A stretch of 64,000 bases of DNA from CAVQFO01 sp963711725. Its GTDB lineage: Bacteria > Pseudomonadota > Gammaproteobacteria > Nitrococcales > Aquisalimonadaceae. Shown piece after piece: positions 35,713 through 45,320 of this stretch. The stretch covers positions 1 through 64,000 of the forward strand of contig CAVQFO010000020.1 of assembly GCA_963711725.1 (NCBI GenBank), written 5' to 3'. Made by a program: the position numbers and the translations under genes. The notes beneath the pieces were generated by a model. It had not been told where the DNA came from, did not search any database, and saw only the letters and a program-made list of their open reading frames with translations. Positions within the stretch are counted from its first letter, which is position 1, and each line of letters starts with the position of its first letter.

Positions 35713-36556
35713 GCCGGTCCTGCTGGTGCACGGCGGCGCGGGCCAGATTGCCGGAGAGCGCATCGACGCCTGTCAGGCGGGCTGCCGTGAGGCCGCCCGT
35801 ATCGGGTGGAAAATGCTGTGCGACGGAGCCAGCGCCCTGGATGCCGTGGCCGCGTCCGTGGAAGCCCTGGAGAACAATCCGGAATTCAACGCCGGCTACG
35901 GCGCCGTGCTCAACCGCCTGGGCGAGGCCCAACTGGACGCTTCCCTGATGGACGGCGAGACACTGGCCGCCGGCGCCGTGGCCAATGTGCGCCGAGTCCG
36001 CAATCCCATTTTGCTGGCCCGCCGTGTGTTGGAGGAAAGCCGGCACGTGATGCTGGTGGGCGAGGGTGCGGAAAGCTTCGCCGAGTTGGCGGGCATGCCG
36101 ATGTGCAGCCCCGCCGATCTGATTGCGGAACGCCAGTCCCGGCGCTGGAACGCCGCCCACGGCACGGTTGGCTGCGTGGCCCTGGATAGCCACGGCCATC
36201 TCGCAGCGGGCACCTCGACCGGCGGCCAGTTCGATGCCTTCCCGGGGCGCGTGGGGGATTCCGCCCTGATCGGCAGCGGCACGTACGCCAACGCCAGCGC
36301 GGCCGTGTCATGCACCGGCCTGGGCGAGTCCATCATCCGCTGCGCGTTGGCCCACGAGGCTTGTTCACTCGCCACGCGAGGCGACGAACCGGAGAAGGTG
36401 GCGAAACGATGCGTGGCGGGCCTGGAGGCGCGCATCGGCGGTGACGCGGGATTGATCATGGTGGACCGGTTCGGCCGCTACGGCGTGGCCCGGAATACGG
36501 CCCATATGCCGGTGTGTGCCGTGGACGGTTTCGGCAAGGAAACCATGTTCGTTTGA
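35699..36556 (+). CDS. Isoaspartyl peptidase / L-asparaginase (Ntn hydrolase)
   Basis: This 285-residue precursor is of the plant-type asparaginase family. HGGAG at 11-15, NAGYGAVLN and the autocleavage site HGTVGCVALD with the nucleophile Thr156 are present, followed by GxTSTGG-like AAGTSTGGQF and GDSALIGSGTYA. Autoproteolysis before Thr156 would give alpha and beta subunits. The enzyme removes isoaspartyl dipeptides and hydrolyses asparagine. It overlaps the kinase gene and ends the CPBP-kinase-peptidase run; it faces the NHL-repeat lipoprotein gene end-to-end. Confidence 0.9.
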   Translation: MGVIKPVLLVHGGAGQIAGERIDACQAGCREAARIGWKMLCDGASALDAVAASVEALENNPEFNAGYGAVLNRLGEAQLDASLMDGETLAAGAVANVRRVRNPILLARRVLEESRHVMLVGEGAESFAELAGMPMCSPADLIAERQSRRWNAAHGTVGCVALDSHGHLAAGTSTGGQFDAFPGRVGDSALIGSGTYANASAAVSCTGLGESIIRCALAHEACSLATRGDEPEKVAKRCVAGLEARIGGDAGLIMVDRFGRYGVARNTAHMPVCAVDGFGKETMFV

Positions 36557-36644
36557 CCGGAGGCGAGGGCGGGTCGTTGCTGCCCGCCAATAAAGGGGCG
36601 GCACCGATGGCCCGCCTTAATGACTCCCGGCATGGGCCGGTCGT

Positions 36645-38050
36645 TCAGAGCGCGTTGAAAGATCAGCACCCGGCTGTTGCGTTCATCGGTAACGAACAAT
36701 TGGGTGCCTTTTGCGTAGACGCCTGTTGGACTGTAAAGGGTTCTCGCGGTCGGGTCGGAATCCACGATGCCGTCCTGGTTGTCGTCGTTCTTGGTATTGT
36801 GGACAAAGTCGCCTTGGCCGATTACGACGTCGGCCGGCGCGCCGTTGCCGGTCGGGAGCTGGTTGTAGATCAGCACCCGGTTGTCGAGTAGTCGGCAACA
36901 AACAGTTGGCCGTTCAGAACAAATGCGGAAATGGGATAGTTTAGGCTGGAGGCCGTCGGGGAAGCGGCCGCAGAGTTGCTGGCAAAATCGCTTTGGCCGA
37001 GAACGATGTCTGCCGGCTGGAAATTGCCGGTGGGCATGCTGTTCCAGATCAACACTCTGTTGTTGCCGGAGTCCGCAACGATCAGCCTCGTGCCATCGCT
37101 CCACACCCCCCTGGGGTGGTTCAGTGTCCGAGCCGTCGGTGCGCCGTCGTCGGTCCCATTCTGGTCATCGTCGTTTCGAGTGGCGTGGTTGAAATCATTT
37201 TGGCCCAACACAATGCTGGCCGGCGGATTGTCCGCGGCGGGGGTGCCGTTGTAGATCAGCACGCGGTTATTGTCCGCATCCACCACGATAATCTGGCTGC
37301 TGGTAATGGCGGCGCTGCTCGGATGATTTAATCCCGTTCTTGATGTGGCACAGGTGTTGGTGGTGGCATCCGTTTGGCCGATAACCAGTTGGGTCGACGT
37401 TGCCGTGTCGCTATAGACAACGCGGCAGTTGCCGTAGTCGACCCCCAGGATTCTCTCCTCCATCAATCGCCAGATCTACGGGCGCGGACGCGCTTCCCAT
37501 AGTGATGCCACCGGTATTGACCGTGGTGGTTGTGAAGTCCGGTTGGCCGAAGGCCGTGTTGCGGCCGGATTGTTGGTATCGGGGATGCCGTTGAACACCA
37601 AGATCCGATTGTTGTTGGTGTCGGCAATGTAGAGGAGTCCATCCGGCGTCACGATAGCCCGGCCAAATGGATAGGAAAGCGTGTTCGCGTCGGCGCCGCC
37701 GCCTTGGTTCGACAGGCCGCTGGTGAAATAGGATTGGCCGATGACCACGTTGGCCGACTGGAAGTTGTTGAACTGCAGGTAGCTGACCGATCCCGAGCCG
37801 CCGCTGCTGGTCGAGCTGCTGCTCGTGGAGCTACTGCTGGTGCTACTACTGCTGGTGGAACGCTGCTGGTGGAGCTGCTGCTGGAACTGCTACTGCTACT
37901 GCCGGTGGACCCGCCACCGCTGCTACTGCTGGAAGTGCTGCCGTCGGTGGAGCCGCTGCTGCTGGAGCCGCCGCCCCCTCCGCCGCCGCAGCCCGATAGT
38001 CCCACGGCCAAGGAGAGCGTAACGGCTAAAAACATCGTGCTGCGAATCAT
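36645..38050 (-). pseudogene. NHL-repeat lipoprotein with Ser-rich linker, multiple frameshifts
   Basis: ATG 38050 starts a lipoprotein signal (MFLAVTLSLAVGLSGC) with a Gly run and a Ser/Gly/Thr linker of about 60 residues. Beta-propeller-like repeats of about 55-65 residues follow, each with a core like GTRLIVADSGNNRVLIWN and a VLGQSDF-type motif. The frame is lost at least five times by single bases: near 37862 (in the Ser tract), 37570, 37455, 36890 and 36668. Each can be repaired to continue the repeats, and the last correction gives VLIFNAL and a TGA at 36647-36645. The protein would be an outer-membrane-anchored binding module. It is either decayed, phase-variable in the Ser tract, or badly sequenced. 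Confidence 0.75.
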
Positions 38051-38277
38051 GAGAGATCTTCCGTGTTGAGGATTGGTGTGCGAAGCGGAAAGCCGCGGAC
38101 CCTGCCGAGGTCCGAGTTCGTTTCGGCTAGTCGCGGCATTGTCGTGGGGAGCTCGGAAGTAAACATCCCCAGGTCTTGGGACTGAGCGCATCTCCCCAGC
38201 TTCTTGCTATATTTTCAGTTTCCGACTGCGGTTACGCGCGCCGTGGCGACAACAAGAATCCACAAGGAGGCGGGGCG

Positions 38278-39380
38278 GTGGGGTATATCACCCGCGGGAT
38301 AAAGAAGGCCGAGGCCGGGATTCAGCAACTATGCTGCCTGGGGCTGGATAGCGAGACGCTGATTCCCGCCGTTTTGGCGGAGTTGCATCACTACGTCCCT
38401 TCGTATGCCAACATCTTCTTCTGGTGCAACGACGATGCCGAGTTCGTCAATATGTATGACGAGCGTCCCGACGCCTCCGAGTTGCTGCCGCTCTATTTCA
38501 GCGAGTTCTACAACCGGGACGAGTTGAATGTCGTCGTGGGCTGGAAGCAGTTTGTCCGCAAGAGCATCCAGGCGATGGATTTCGATGCCCTCTTGACGGT
38601 ACGCCGGCGGAATTTTCTGGGGCACGCGTTCTACAACGAGTTCCTGCGCAAGCTGAAGTTCTTCTGGGGCCTGCATATGGTGGTGTGCGAAGGCGACCGG
38701 CGGCCGGGTGCCTTGGTGATGCACCGGGGTCAGGACGACAAGCCGTTTTCCCAGGACGAAGTCCGGCGCCTGAACCGGATATCGTCATTCCTCGCGCACG
38801 CGGCGCAGGCCTCCGGGGAGAAGCGCTATTCCTGGGTGGATAGTGAAGATCGGGGCATGATCATCGCGACGGTGGACGGGAAGGTGGAGTGGCTTTCCCA
38901 GCGAGCCCGGCAGTTGCTGTTCCTGGCACGCAACAAGCGGTGGCCGGAGATAGCCTGAGATCGTGGGACGGTTCGCTGTTGCCGGGGCCGGTGCGGCGGA
39001 TTTGCGAACGTTTGGGGCGTATCGACGCTGATGAAGGCGCCGATCAGCCGCCAGTGTGGTACACACGCAATCCGTGGGGGCGGTTCTGTTTTCGGGCGCA
39101 CTGGCTGGAGCCGGGCCTGCAGGGGGACGGGCGGGTCAGCATCACGATCGATCATCAGGAGCCACTCCCCCTTCGACTATTCAGGAAGATCAGGAATCTG
39201 CCGCTGACAGGCCGGGAGGTTCAAGTCGGGATGATGATGTCGCAGGGCGCGTCATATGGGGAAATCGCAAGCGCGCTGGGCATTTCCGAGCATACTGCCA
39301 TAACCCACAGTCGGAAAATCTATCAAAAGGCCGACGTGCACAATCGCACGGAACTGGTATCCAAATTGCTGTGGCAATAG
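38278..39380 (+). CDS. LuxR-family transcriptional regulator (frameshifted near 38930-38960)
   Basis: GTG 38278 is supported by AAGGAGG seven bases upstream. The N-terminal part (to RARQLLFLARNKRW) resembles the PAS/GAF-like sensor region of large helix-turn-helix regulators. It runs into a TGA at 38956-38958. The protein resumes one base out of phase (DSLRSWDGSLLPGPVRRICERL) and ends with a LuxR DNA-binding domain: LTGREVQVGMMMSQGASYGEI and ALGISEHTAITHSRKIYQKA. One missing base would give a regulator of about 367 residues. It is divergent from the NHL lipoprotein gene and could regulate it. Confidence 0.82.
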
Positions 39381-39386
39381 GAAGCG

Positions 39387-40085
39387 CTATCGCGGCCCCG
39401 CCGCGGAAGCAAAGACCCAGCGTTCACCATAGGAAGGCACCGTGACGATCCGGTCCTCGACCCCCTCGAAGTGGTGCCCCAGCCGCCGCCTGATCTCCGC
39501 CCGCAGTTCAGGCTGGTGTTCGCTGCAGCACTGCATGCTGAACACGCCGTCGTTGCGCAGATGTCGAGCCACCTTGCCGAAGATCTCCTCCATGAATTCG
39601 CTTCGGGATTGATCCTCGCGCACCGGGTCCATGGTCAGATCGTAGATGATGGCGTCGTAGCGCCGGGGGTTGTCCAGGTAGGCGAAAGCGTCGCCGATAA
39701 TCAGGTCCGCTTCATCGCGTTCGAACACATCGGCGCACAGGGCCGGCAGGTATTCCCGGGACAGCTCGACCACCTTTTCGTCGATGTCCACCATGGTGGC
39801 GTGGGCGGCGCCTTCCTCCACCACGGTTTTCAGCACGCCGCCATCGCCCCCGCCCAGGATCAACACCTCACCCAGGCTATCGGCCTCCACCAGGGGGCGC
39901 ACCATGGCCTCGTTGTAGCTGTGGTCGCTCTCGGCGATCTGCAGGTCTTCGTCCAGGTACAGGATGCGCCCGTAGTCCGGGTCTTCGGCGATGACGATGT
40001 GCTGGTATTCCGAGTAGGTGTCTTTCAGCACCTCTTGGCCCTTGGCCTCGTATTCGGGCAGGGCTGTGGTGGCTTCTGCCGACAC
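39387..40085 (-). CDS. speE: Spermidine synthase-like aminopropyltransferase
   Basis: This 232-residue protein has the Rossmann methyltransferase-like fold of polyamine synthases: YQHIVIAEDPDYGRILYLDE, then HSYNEAMV, EVLILGGGDGGVLK (decarboxylated SAM-binding loop) and VDIDEKVVELSREYL. The catalytic-region Asp is in YDLTMDP. It would transfer aminopropyl groups to putrescine. GTG 40085 is preferred because AGGGGGGAC precedes it. It is shorter than the E. coli enzyme (288 residues) and closer to compact or branched-chain variants; the acceptor is unproven. Confidence 0.87.
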   Translation of the reverse strand: MSAEATTALPEYEAKGQEVLKDTYSEYQHIVIAEDPDYGRILYLDEDLQIAESDHSYNEAMVRPLVEADSLGEVLILGGGDGGVLKTVVEEGAAHATMVDIDEKVVELSREYLPALCADVFERDEADLIIGDAFAYLDNPRRYDAIIYDLTMDPVREDQSRSEFMEEIFGKVARHLRNDGVFSMQCCSEHQPELRAEIRRRLGHHFEGVEDRIVTVPSYGERWVFASAAGPR

Positions 40086-40282
40086 GGCGTGTCCCCCCTG
40101 ATTCAAGATCGAAGGCCCACACTAGGTGTGCGGAAAACGGGCATGTTAACAAATCGTTGTTGGGGTCGATTGGCCCCCCTCTCCCTGGCCCTCTCCCGCC
40201 AAGGGGAGAGGGGACTCTTCGGCCAGACTTTGGCAAAAGTAGCCTTCTTGCCCCCCTCGCCCCTGGCGGGAGAGGGGGTGGA
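40086..40282. repeat. CCCTCTCCC-type repeat cluster
   Basis: Between speE and the IS element lie CCCCTCTCCCTGGCCCTCTC, CCAAGGGGAGAGGGG, and the inverse-like CCCCTCGCCCCTGGCGGGAG. The same motif family recurs inverted at about 54644-54752. The left end of the IS abuts this repeat. Confidence 0.7.
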
Positions 40283-41506
40283 TGGGTTACACAAATGACG
40301 GTATGGGCAAGGAGGATATGCCCATGACTAGGAAAGAGATTTGAAAATTGGATCTGAAGATGCAGTTGATTGAGGAGTGGCTGAGGGGAGAGAGAGGTGT
40401 GAGAGAGCTGTCTAGAGGTTATGGGCTCTCTCGCAAGAGAGTCTACAAGTGGATTGGTCGGTATCAGGAGGAAGGCGATGGCGGGCTGCAGGAGAGACTC
40501 CGAGACTCGCACCATTGCGAGCATGCGGTGGCCACGGAGGTGGTAGAGCAGATTGTGGCGACGAAGAGGGCTCATCTCAGCTTCGGTCCCAAGAAGGTGA
40601 TGGACTACTGCGCACGAGGCAGCCGCAGGTGAGCTGGCAGGCAGACATCACGGTCTGGGAGATACTCAAGGCAGTGGGTCTGGTCGAGAAGAGGCGACAC
40701 AAGAGGCCTTACGAGCCAGACGAGCAACGCTTTGAGCTGGGAGATCGCAACAATGAAATGTGGAGTGTGGACTACAAGGGGCAGTACGAGGGAAAAGGCT
40801 GGTGCTGGTGTTATCGGCTGACGCTGACGGACAACGACAGTCGTTACCTGCTGGGCTGTCATGGGGTGAGTGAGACAGACTATGAGCAGGAGAAGAGAGT
40901 TTAGGAATGGGTGTTTCGTGAGCAAGGTCTGACGCAGGGGATTTAGTCGGATAACGGCTAGAGGTTTGACAGAGGTAAGGAAGGGGGGCTGACGAGGTAG
41001 TAGAAATGGTGGATAGAGATGGGTATAAGGGTACACGGCACAAAACGGGCTATGAGTACGGAGAACGACAGACATGAGAGGATGCACGGCTCACTGAATC
41101 GCGTCATTGGTCGGCGGATGCGCGGGGGGAGCTTGGTGCAGCAACAGCTCGGCTTACAAGCGTTCCGTGAGGAGAACAACGCACAGCGCAGTCAAGAAGC
41201 ACAGAGAAGGCGAACAAAGGCAAGCGTCTATCAGCCCTCACAGCGTGCGAACTCGCCGGTGTTGCGGCCGATTGAATACCAGGTGGATCAGTCGGTGCGC
41301 AACGTACGCGACAACGGCGAGATCAAGTGGAGAGGACAACTGATCTACCTCAGTGAGCTGTTAGAGAAGCACGGCGTGGGCTTGCGCGAAGTTGAGCATG
41401 ACCGTGTGGAATCCGATACAGCTTGCATCTGCTAGGTCACATCAACGTTAAAACCGCACGACTGGAGCACGCATGCCACTGGCATGCGGTGGAGAGGTGT
41501 AACCCA
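40283..41506 (+). mobile_element. Degenerate IS481-type insertion sequence
   Basis: Terminal inverted repeats TGGGTTACAC (40283-40292) and GTGTAACCCA (41497-41506) bound 1,224 bases. Inside are scattered pieces of one DDE transposase: an N-terminal helix-turn-helix (RELSRGYGLSRKRVYKWIG), then MWSVDYKGQYEGKGW with the first Asp, SDNG followed by an in-frame TAG (second Asp region), and ENDRHERMHGSLN with the Glu. Stops and frame changes occur between them, so it cannot transpose. AGA/AGG codons are unusually common compared with the flanking genes, which points to foreign origin. The target duplication is unclear because the flanks are GGAGAGGGGG-like repeats. Confidence 0.82.
40369..41435 (+). 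pseudogene. IS481-family transposase remnant
   Basis: Readable segments are at about 40348-40632 (DNA-binding part, WIGRYQEEGDGGLQERLRDS), 40620-40904 (integrase core start, YKGQYEGKGWCWCYRLTLTD) and 41019-41435 (catalytic Glu region and C-terminus). They lie in different frames or are separated by stops, for example TAG after the SDNG motif at about 40955-40965. The intact family protein has about 350 residues. Confidence 0.78.
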
Positions 41507-41670
41507 GGAGAGGGGGATAAACAAAAATAAAAATTGGCAACGTCCGCACATTCCCCGTGCGCAACACCCCTCTAATCCGCTACAATCCCGCACGTTCTTT
41601 CGGGTATTTTCGCTGCCGTCTTGGCGGCCCGCCGGTGCCAGCGCGCGCCGGCCTTTCTTGGGGGAAGTCC

Positions 41671-43682
41671 TTGGCCCTGGCCCAATTCGCCGTTGTCCTG
41701 GCTTTGTGTTCCGCCGCCTTCGGGCTGCTGGCGGACACCTGGCCCCGGACGGCGAAATATCTGGGTTTCCTCCTGCTGGGCCTGAGCGGCGCCGCCTCCG
41801 TGGCCGCCGGTGTTCAGGCGGTGCTGGCCGGCTCCGTCCAGCTCGACATCCTTCCCCTGGGGTTGCCCTGGCTGACTGGCATCTGCGGCTGGATTCCCTG
41901 GCCGGGTTCTTTCTCGGTGTCGTGGGCCTGGGCTGCGTGGCGGTTGCGTTCTACGGGCCGGGCTACGTGCGCGAGTTCGCGCACGGCCGCCAGCCCATGG
42001 CCGTGCTGGGGGTGTTCACGGGCCTGTTCGTGGCCGGGATGCAGCTCGTTGTGTTGGCCGACGATGCCTTCGCCTTCATGGTGGCCTGGGAGTTGATGTC
42101 CCTGGCCAGCTATTTCCTGGTGACCTTCCAGCACCGTCAGGCCGCCAACCGGCGCGCGGGCTTCATCTACCTGTTGATGGCCGAGATCGGGGCGCTGGCG
42201 ATCCTGCTGGCCTTCGGCGTGCTGGCCGGCACCCACGGCAATTTCACCTTCGACGCCATGCGTCATGCGCATCCCGCGCTGCTATGGGGCAGCATTGCCT
42301 TCGCCCTGGCGCTGGTGGGTTTCGGGATGAAGGCCGGGCTGGTTCCGCTGCACGTCTGGCTGCCGGAAGCCCATCCCGTGGCGCCGTCGCATATATCCGC
42401 GTTGATGAGCGGCGTGATGCTCAAGGTGGCGATCTACGGCCTGATCCGTTTTGTGTTCGACCTGCTCGGCGCCGTGTATTGGGGCTGGGGCGTTGCCCTG
42501 CTCCTGGTGGGTGCGGTCAGCGCCCTCTACGGAATCCTTTTCGCCCTGGTTCAGACCGATCTCAAGCGGATGCTGGCCTACAGCTCGGTGGAGAACGTGG
42601 GCATCATCGCCATGGCACTGGGCCTGGCGCTGGTGTTCCAAGGGGTGGGCCGTCCGGTGCTGGCGTCGTTGGCGTTGATCGCCGCCCTGTATCACGCTCT
42701 GAATCATTCGGTGTTCAAATCGCTGCTGTTCCTGGGCGCGGGCGCTGTGCTCCAGCGCAGCCACGAGCGTGATCTGGACCGGATGGGCGGGCTGATCCGC
42801 CGCATGCCGCAGACGGCGGCCCTGTTCCTGGTGGGTGCGGTCAGCATCTCCGCGCTGCCGCCGTTCAACGGCTTCGTGTCGGAGTGGCTGCTGTTCCAGG
42901 CCTCGCTGCAGGCGCCGGTGCTGCATAGCGGCGTGCTGCGCTCCGTGATTCCCGTCATCGCGGCGATGCTGGCGCTCACCGGCGCGTTGGCGGTGGCCTG
43001 TTTCGTCAATGCTTACGGCATCGGTTTCCTCGGCCAGCCGCGGACGCGACATGTGGCCCACGCCCGGGAGGTGGACTGGGGCATGCGAATCGCCATGGGA
43101 CTGCTGGCGGTGCTGTGTCTGACTCTGGGCGTGGCGCCGACCTATGTCATTGCGGCGCTGGGTCGGGTGACCTCCCTGCTGGTGGGCGCGGACCTGAATG
43201 GGCTGGGCGGTTCCTGGCTGCATCTGGTGCCCGTATCCAGTCAGACGGCCTCCTACTCGGCACCTCTGGTGGTGATCGGCCTGCTGCTGGCCTGGGGCCT
43301 GATCTGGCTGCTGCTGCACCCGCGCGGGCGCCGGGCGGTACGCCGGGACGCGCCCTGGGATTGCGGTTTCGGCCCGCTGTCCGCCCGCATGCAATACACC
43401 TCCCAGGCCTTTTCCCAGCCGCCGCGCCGGGTGTTCGGCCTGGTCTATGACGTGCAGGAGCAGGTGGAGGAAACACGCGACCCGGCCGCGGAACTGCGGG
43501 TCCAGTCCATCAAGCATCAGCTCAACATCCGCGACCGGGTCTGGAACTGGGGCTATCTACCGGTGGCCCGCTGGCTGCAGACGGCGGCGCGGCTGGTGGG
43601 GCGCAGCCAGACCGGCCACATTCGCGCCTACCTGAGTTATTCCTTTGTCACGTTGCTGTTCCTGTTGTGGTGGATTACATGA
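41671..43682 (+). CDS. hyfB: Hydrogenase-4 component B-like antiporter subunit (frameshifted near 41878)
   Basis: This is a large NuoL/MrpA-like membrane subunit with many transmembrane helices and the conserved channel lysines and Glu region (ELMSLASYFLVTFQH, GMKAGLVPLHVWLPEAHP, KRMLAYSSVENVGIIAMA). Family sequence begins in one frame at about TTG 41671 (LAQFAVVLALCSAAFGLLAD ... LPWLT) and continues from WHLRLDSLAGFFLGVVG in another. One missing base near 41878 would unite them. The start codon is a guess; no strong ribosome binding site is seen. In related complexes this subunit moves protons or sodium. It is the first gene of a six-gene operon; its stop overlaps hyfC. Confidence 0.87.
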
Positions 43683-44626
43683 ACGGCTGGGCGCTGGCGG
43701 CGGCGGAAACTATCCTGTTCCTGGCGCTGGGTCCGCTGCTGGCGGGCTGGGTGAAGGCGCTGAAGTGCCTGCTGCAGAACCGTCGGCCGCCGTCGCTGCT
43801 CCAGCCCTACCGCAATCTGGCCAAGCTGTTCCGCAAACAGGTGGTGGTGGCCGAGCAGGCCTCCTGGATCTTCCGGGCCACGCCTTACATCGTGTTCGCC
43901 GCCATGGCGGTGGCCGCGGCGGTGGTGCCGCTGATCGCCGTGCGCCTGCCCACCGCCGGGATGGCGGACGTCATCGTGCTGGTGGGATTGTTCGCCCTGG
44001 CCCGGTTTTTCCTGGCCCTGGCCGGTCTGGATATCGGCACCACCTTCGGCGGCATGGGCTCCTCGCGGGAGGTGATGATCGCCTCCCTGGCCGAGCCGGC
44101 CATGCTCATGGCGGTATTCACGCTGACCATGACCGCCGCCAGCACCAACCTGTCGGTGGCCATGCAGCACATCCTGGACGCCGGGCTGGTGCTGAGGCCG
44201 TCGTTCATCTTCGCGCTGCTGGCGCTGCTTCTGGTGGCGGTGGCGGAGAATGCGCGTATCCCGGTGGACAATCCGGCCACCCACCTGGAGCTGACCATGG
44301 TCCACGAGGCCATGATCCTGGAATACAGCGGCCGGCATCTGGCGCTGCTGGAATGGGCTTCCCAGCTCAAGCTGGTGATCTACGCCGCGCTGATCGCCAA
44401 TGTGTTTTTCCCCTGGGGGCTGGCCTTGAACATGTCGCCCGAAGCGCTGGCCTACGGTCTGGGCAGCACGCTGCTGAAGCTGGCCGTGCTGGGTGCGGTG
44501 CTGGCCTTGGCGGAGACGCTGCTGGCGAAGATGCGCCTGTTCCGGGTGCCGCAGTTTCTGAATCTGGCCTTTCTGCTGGCGCTGATCGGCATGCTCAGCC
44601 ACGTGATTCTGGAGGTGGGCTCGTGA
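43679..44626 (+). CDS. hyfC: Hydrogenase-4 component C-like / NuoH-type membrane subunit
   Basis: This 315-residue membrane protein of the complex I subunit 1 (NuoH/HyfC) family connects the membrane arm to the peripheral subunits. The quinone/ion-coupling loops PYRNLAKLFRKQ, GGMGSSREVMIASLAEPAML and ARIPVDNPATHLELTMVHEAMILEYSG (split here: NPATHLELTM, then HEAMILEYSG) are conserved. About eight hydrophobic segments are seen. ATG 43679 overlaps the hyfB stop (ATGA); an in-frame GTG at 43667 is an alternative. Confidence 0.92.
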   Translation: MNGWALAAAETILFLALGPLLAGWVKALKCLLQNRRPPSLLQPYRNLAKLFRKQVVVAEQASWIFRATPYIVFAAMAVAAAVVPLIAVRLPTAGMADVIVLVGLFALARFFLALAGLDIGTTFGGMGSSREVMIASLAEPAMLMAVFTLTMTAASTNLSVAMQHILDAGLVLRPSFIFALLALLLVAVAENARIPVDNPATHLELTMVHEAMILEYSGRHLALLEWASQLKLVIYAALIANVFFPWGLALNMSPEALAYGLGSTLLKLAVLGAVLALAETLLAKMRLFRVPQFLNLAFLLALIGMLSHVILEVGS

Positions 44627-44645
44627 TGGAGCAGATGCTCTGACC

Positions 44646-45320
44646 ATGCAATTCGCAAACCTCAGCCTGTTCGAGCAGGCCGTCATGGTGATGGCGGCGA
44701 TGATCCTGTTCACCTCGTTTCTGCTGCTGGCCAGCCAGCGGCTGGTGGTGCTGATCCGTATCTTCGCCTGGCAGGGTGTGCTGCTGGCGCTGGTCACGGC
44801 GCTGGTGGCCTATGTATCCAACCGACATCATCTCTACATCTCGGCACTGCTTACTCTGGGGCTGAAGGCGCTGCTGATTCCGTGGATGCTGCACCGGCTC
44901 GTGCACCGTTTCGGTATCCAGAACTTCGCCGAATCCATGGTGCAGCCGGCGCTACTGCTGCTGGGCGGCGCCGGGCTGGTGGTGTTCAGCTACTACGTGG
45001 CTCTCCCCATCGAGACCTTGTCCACCGCGGTGACCCGCAACACCATCGCCGTGAGTCTGGCCGTTGTCCTGCTGTCGCTGTTGCTGATCATCACCCGGCG
45101 CAAGGCCGTGAGCCAGGTGATCGGTTTCATGTCGCTGGAGAACGGCCTGTTCTTCGCCGCCGTGGCTTCGACCTTCGGCATGCCCATGGTGGTGGAGCTG
45201 GGCGTGGCCTTCGACGTGCTGGTGGCCGCCATCCTGTTCGGCGTGTTCTTCTTCCAGATCCGCGCCAGTTTCGATTCCCTGGATACCGACCGGCTGACCC
45301 GCCTGCGGGAGGTGGATTAG
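44646..45320 (+). CDS. hyfE: Hydrogenase-4 component E-like membrane subunit
   Basis: This 224-residue protein with about seven hydrophobic segments is related to HyfE, whose C-terminal part is NuoK-like. Conserved pieces are SNRHHLYISALLTLGLKA, TRRKAVSQVIGFMSLENGLF and ELGVAFDVLVAAILFGVFFF. It lies in the same order as in hydrogenase-4 operons. Its TAG overlaps the GTG start of the next gene. Confidence 0.92.
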   Translation: MQFANLSLFEQAVMVMAAMILFTSFLLLASQRLVVLIRIFAWQGVLLALVTALVAYVSNRHHLYISALLTLGLKALLIPWMLHRLVHRFGIQNFAESMVQPALLLLGGAGLVVFSYYVALPIETLSTAVTRNTIAVSLAVVLLSLLLIITRRKAVSQVIGFMSLENGLFFAAVASTFGMPMVVELGVAFDVLVAAILFGVFFFQIRASFDSLDTDRLTRLREVD

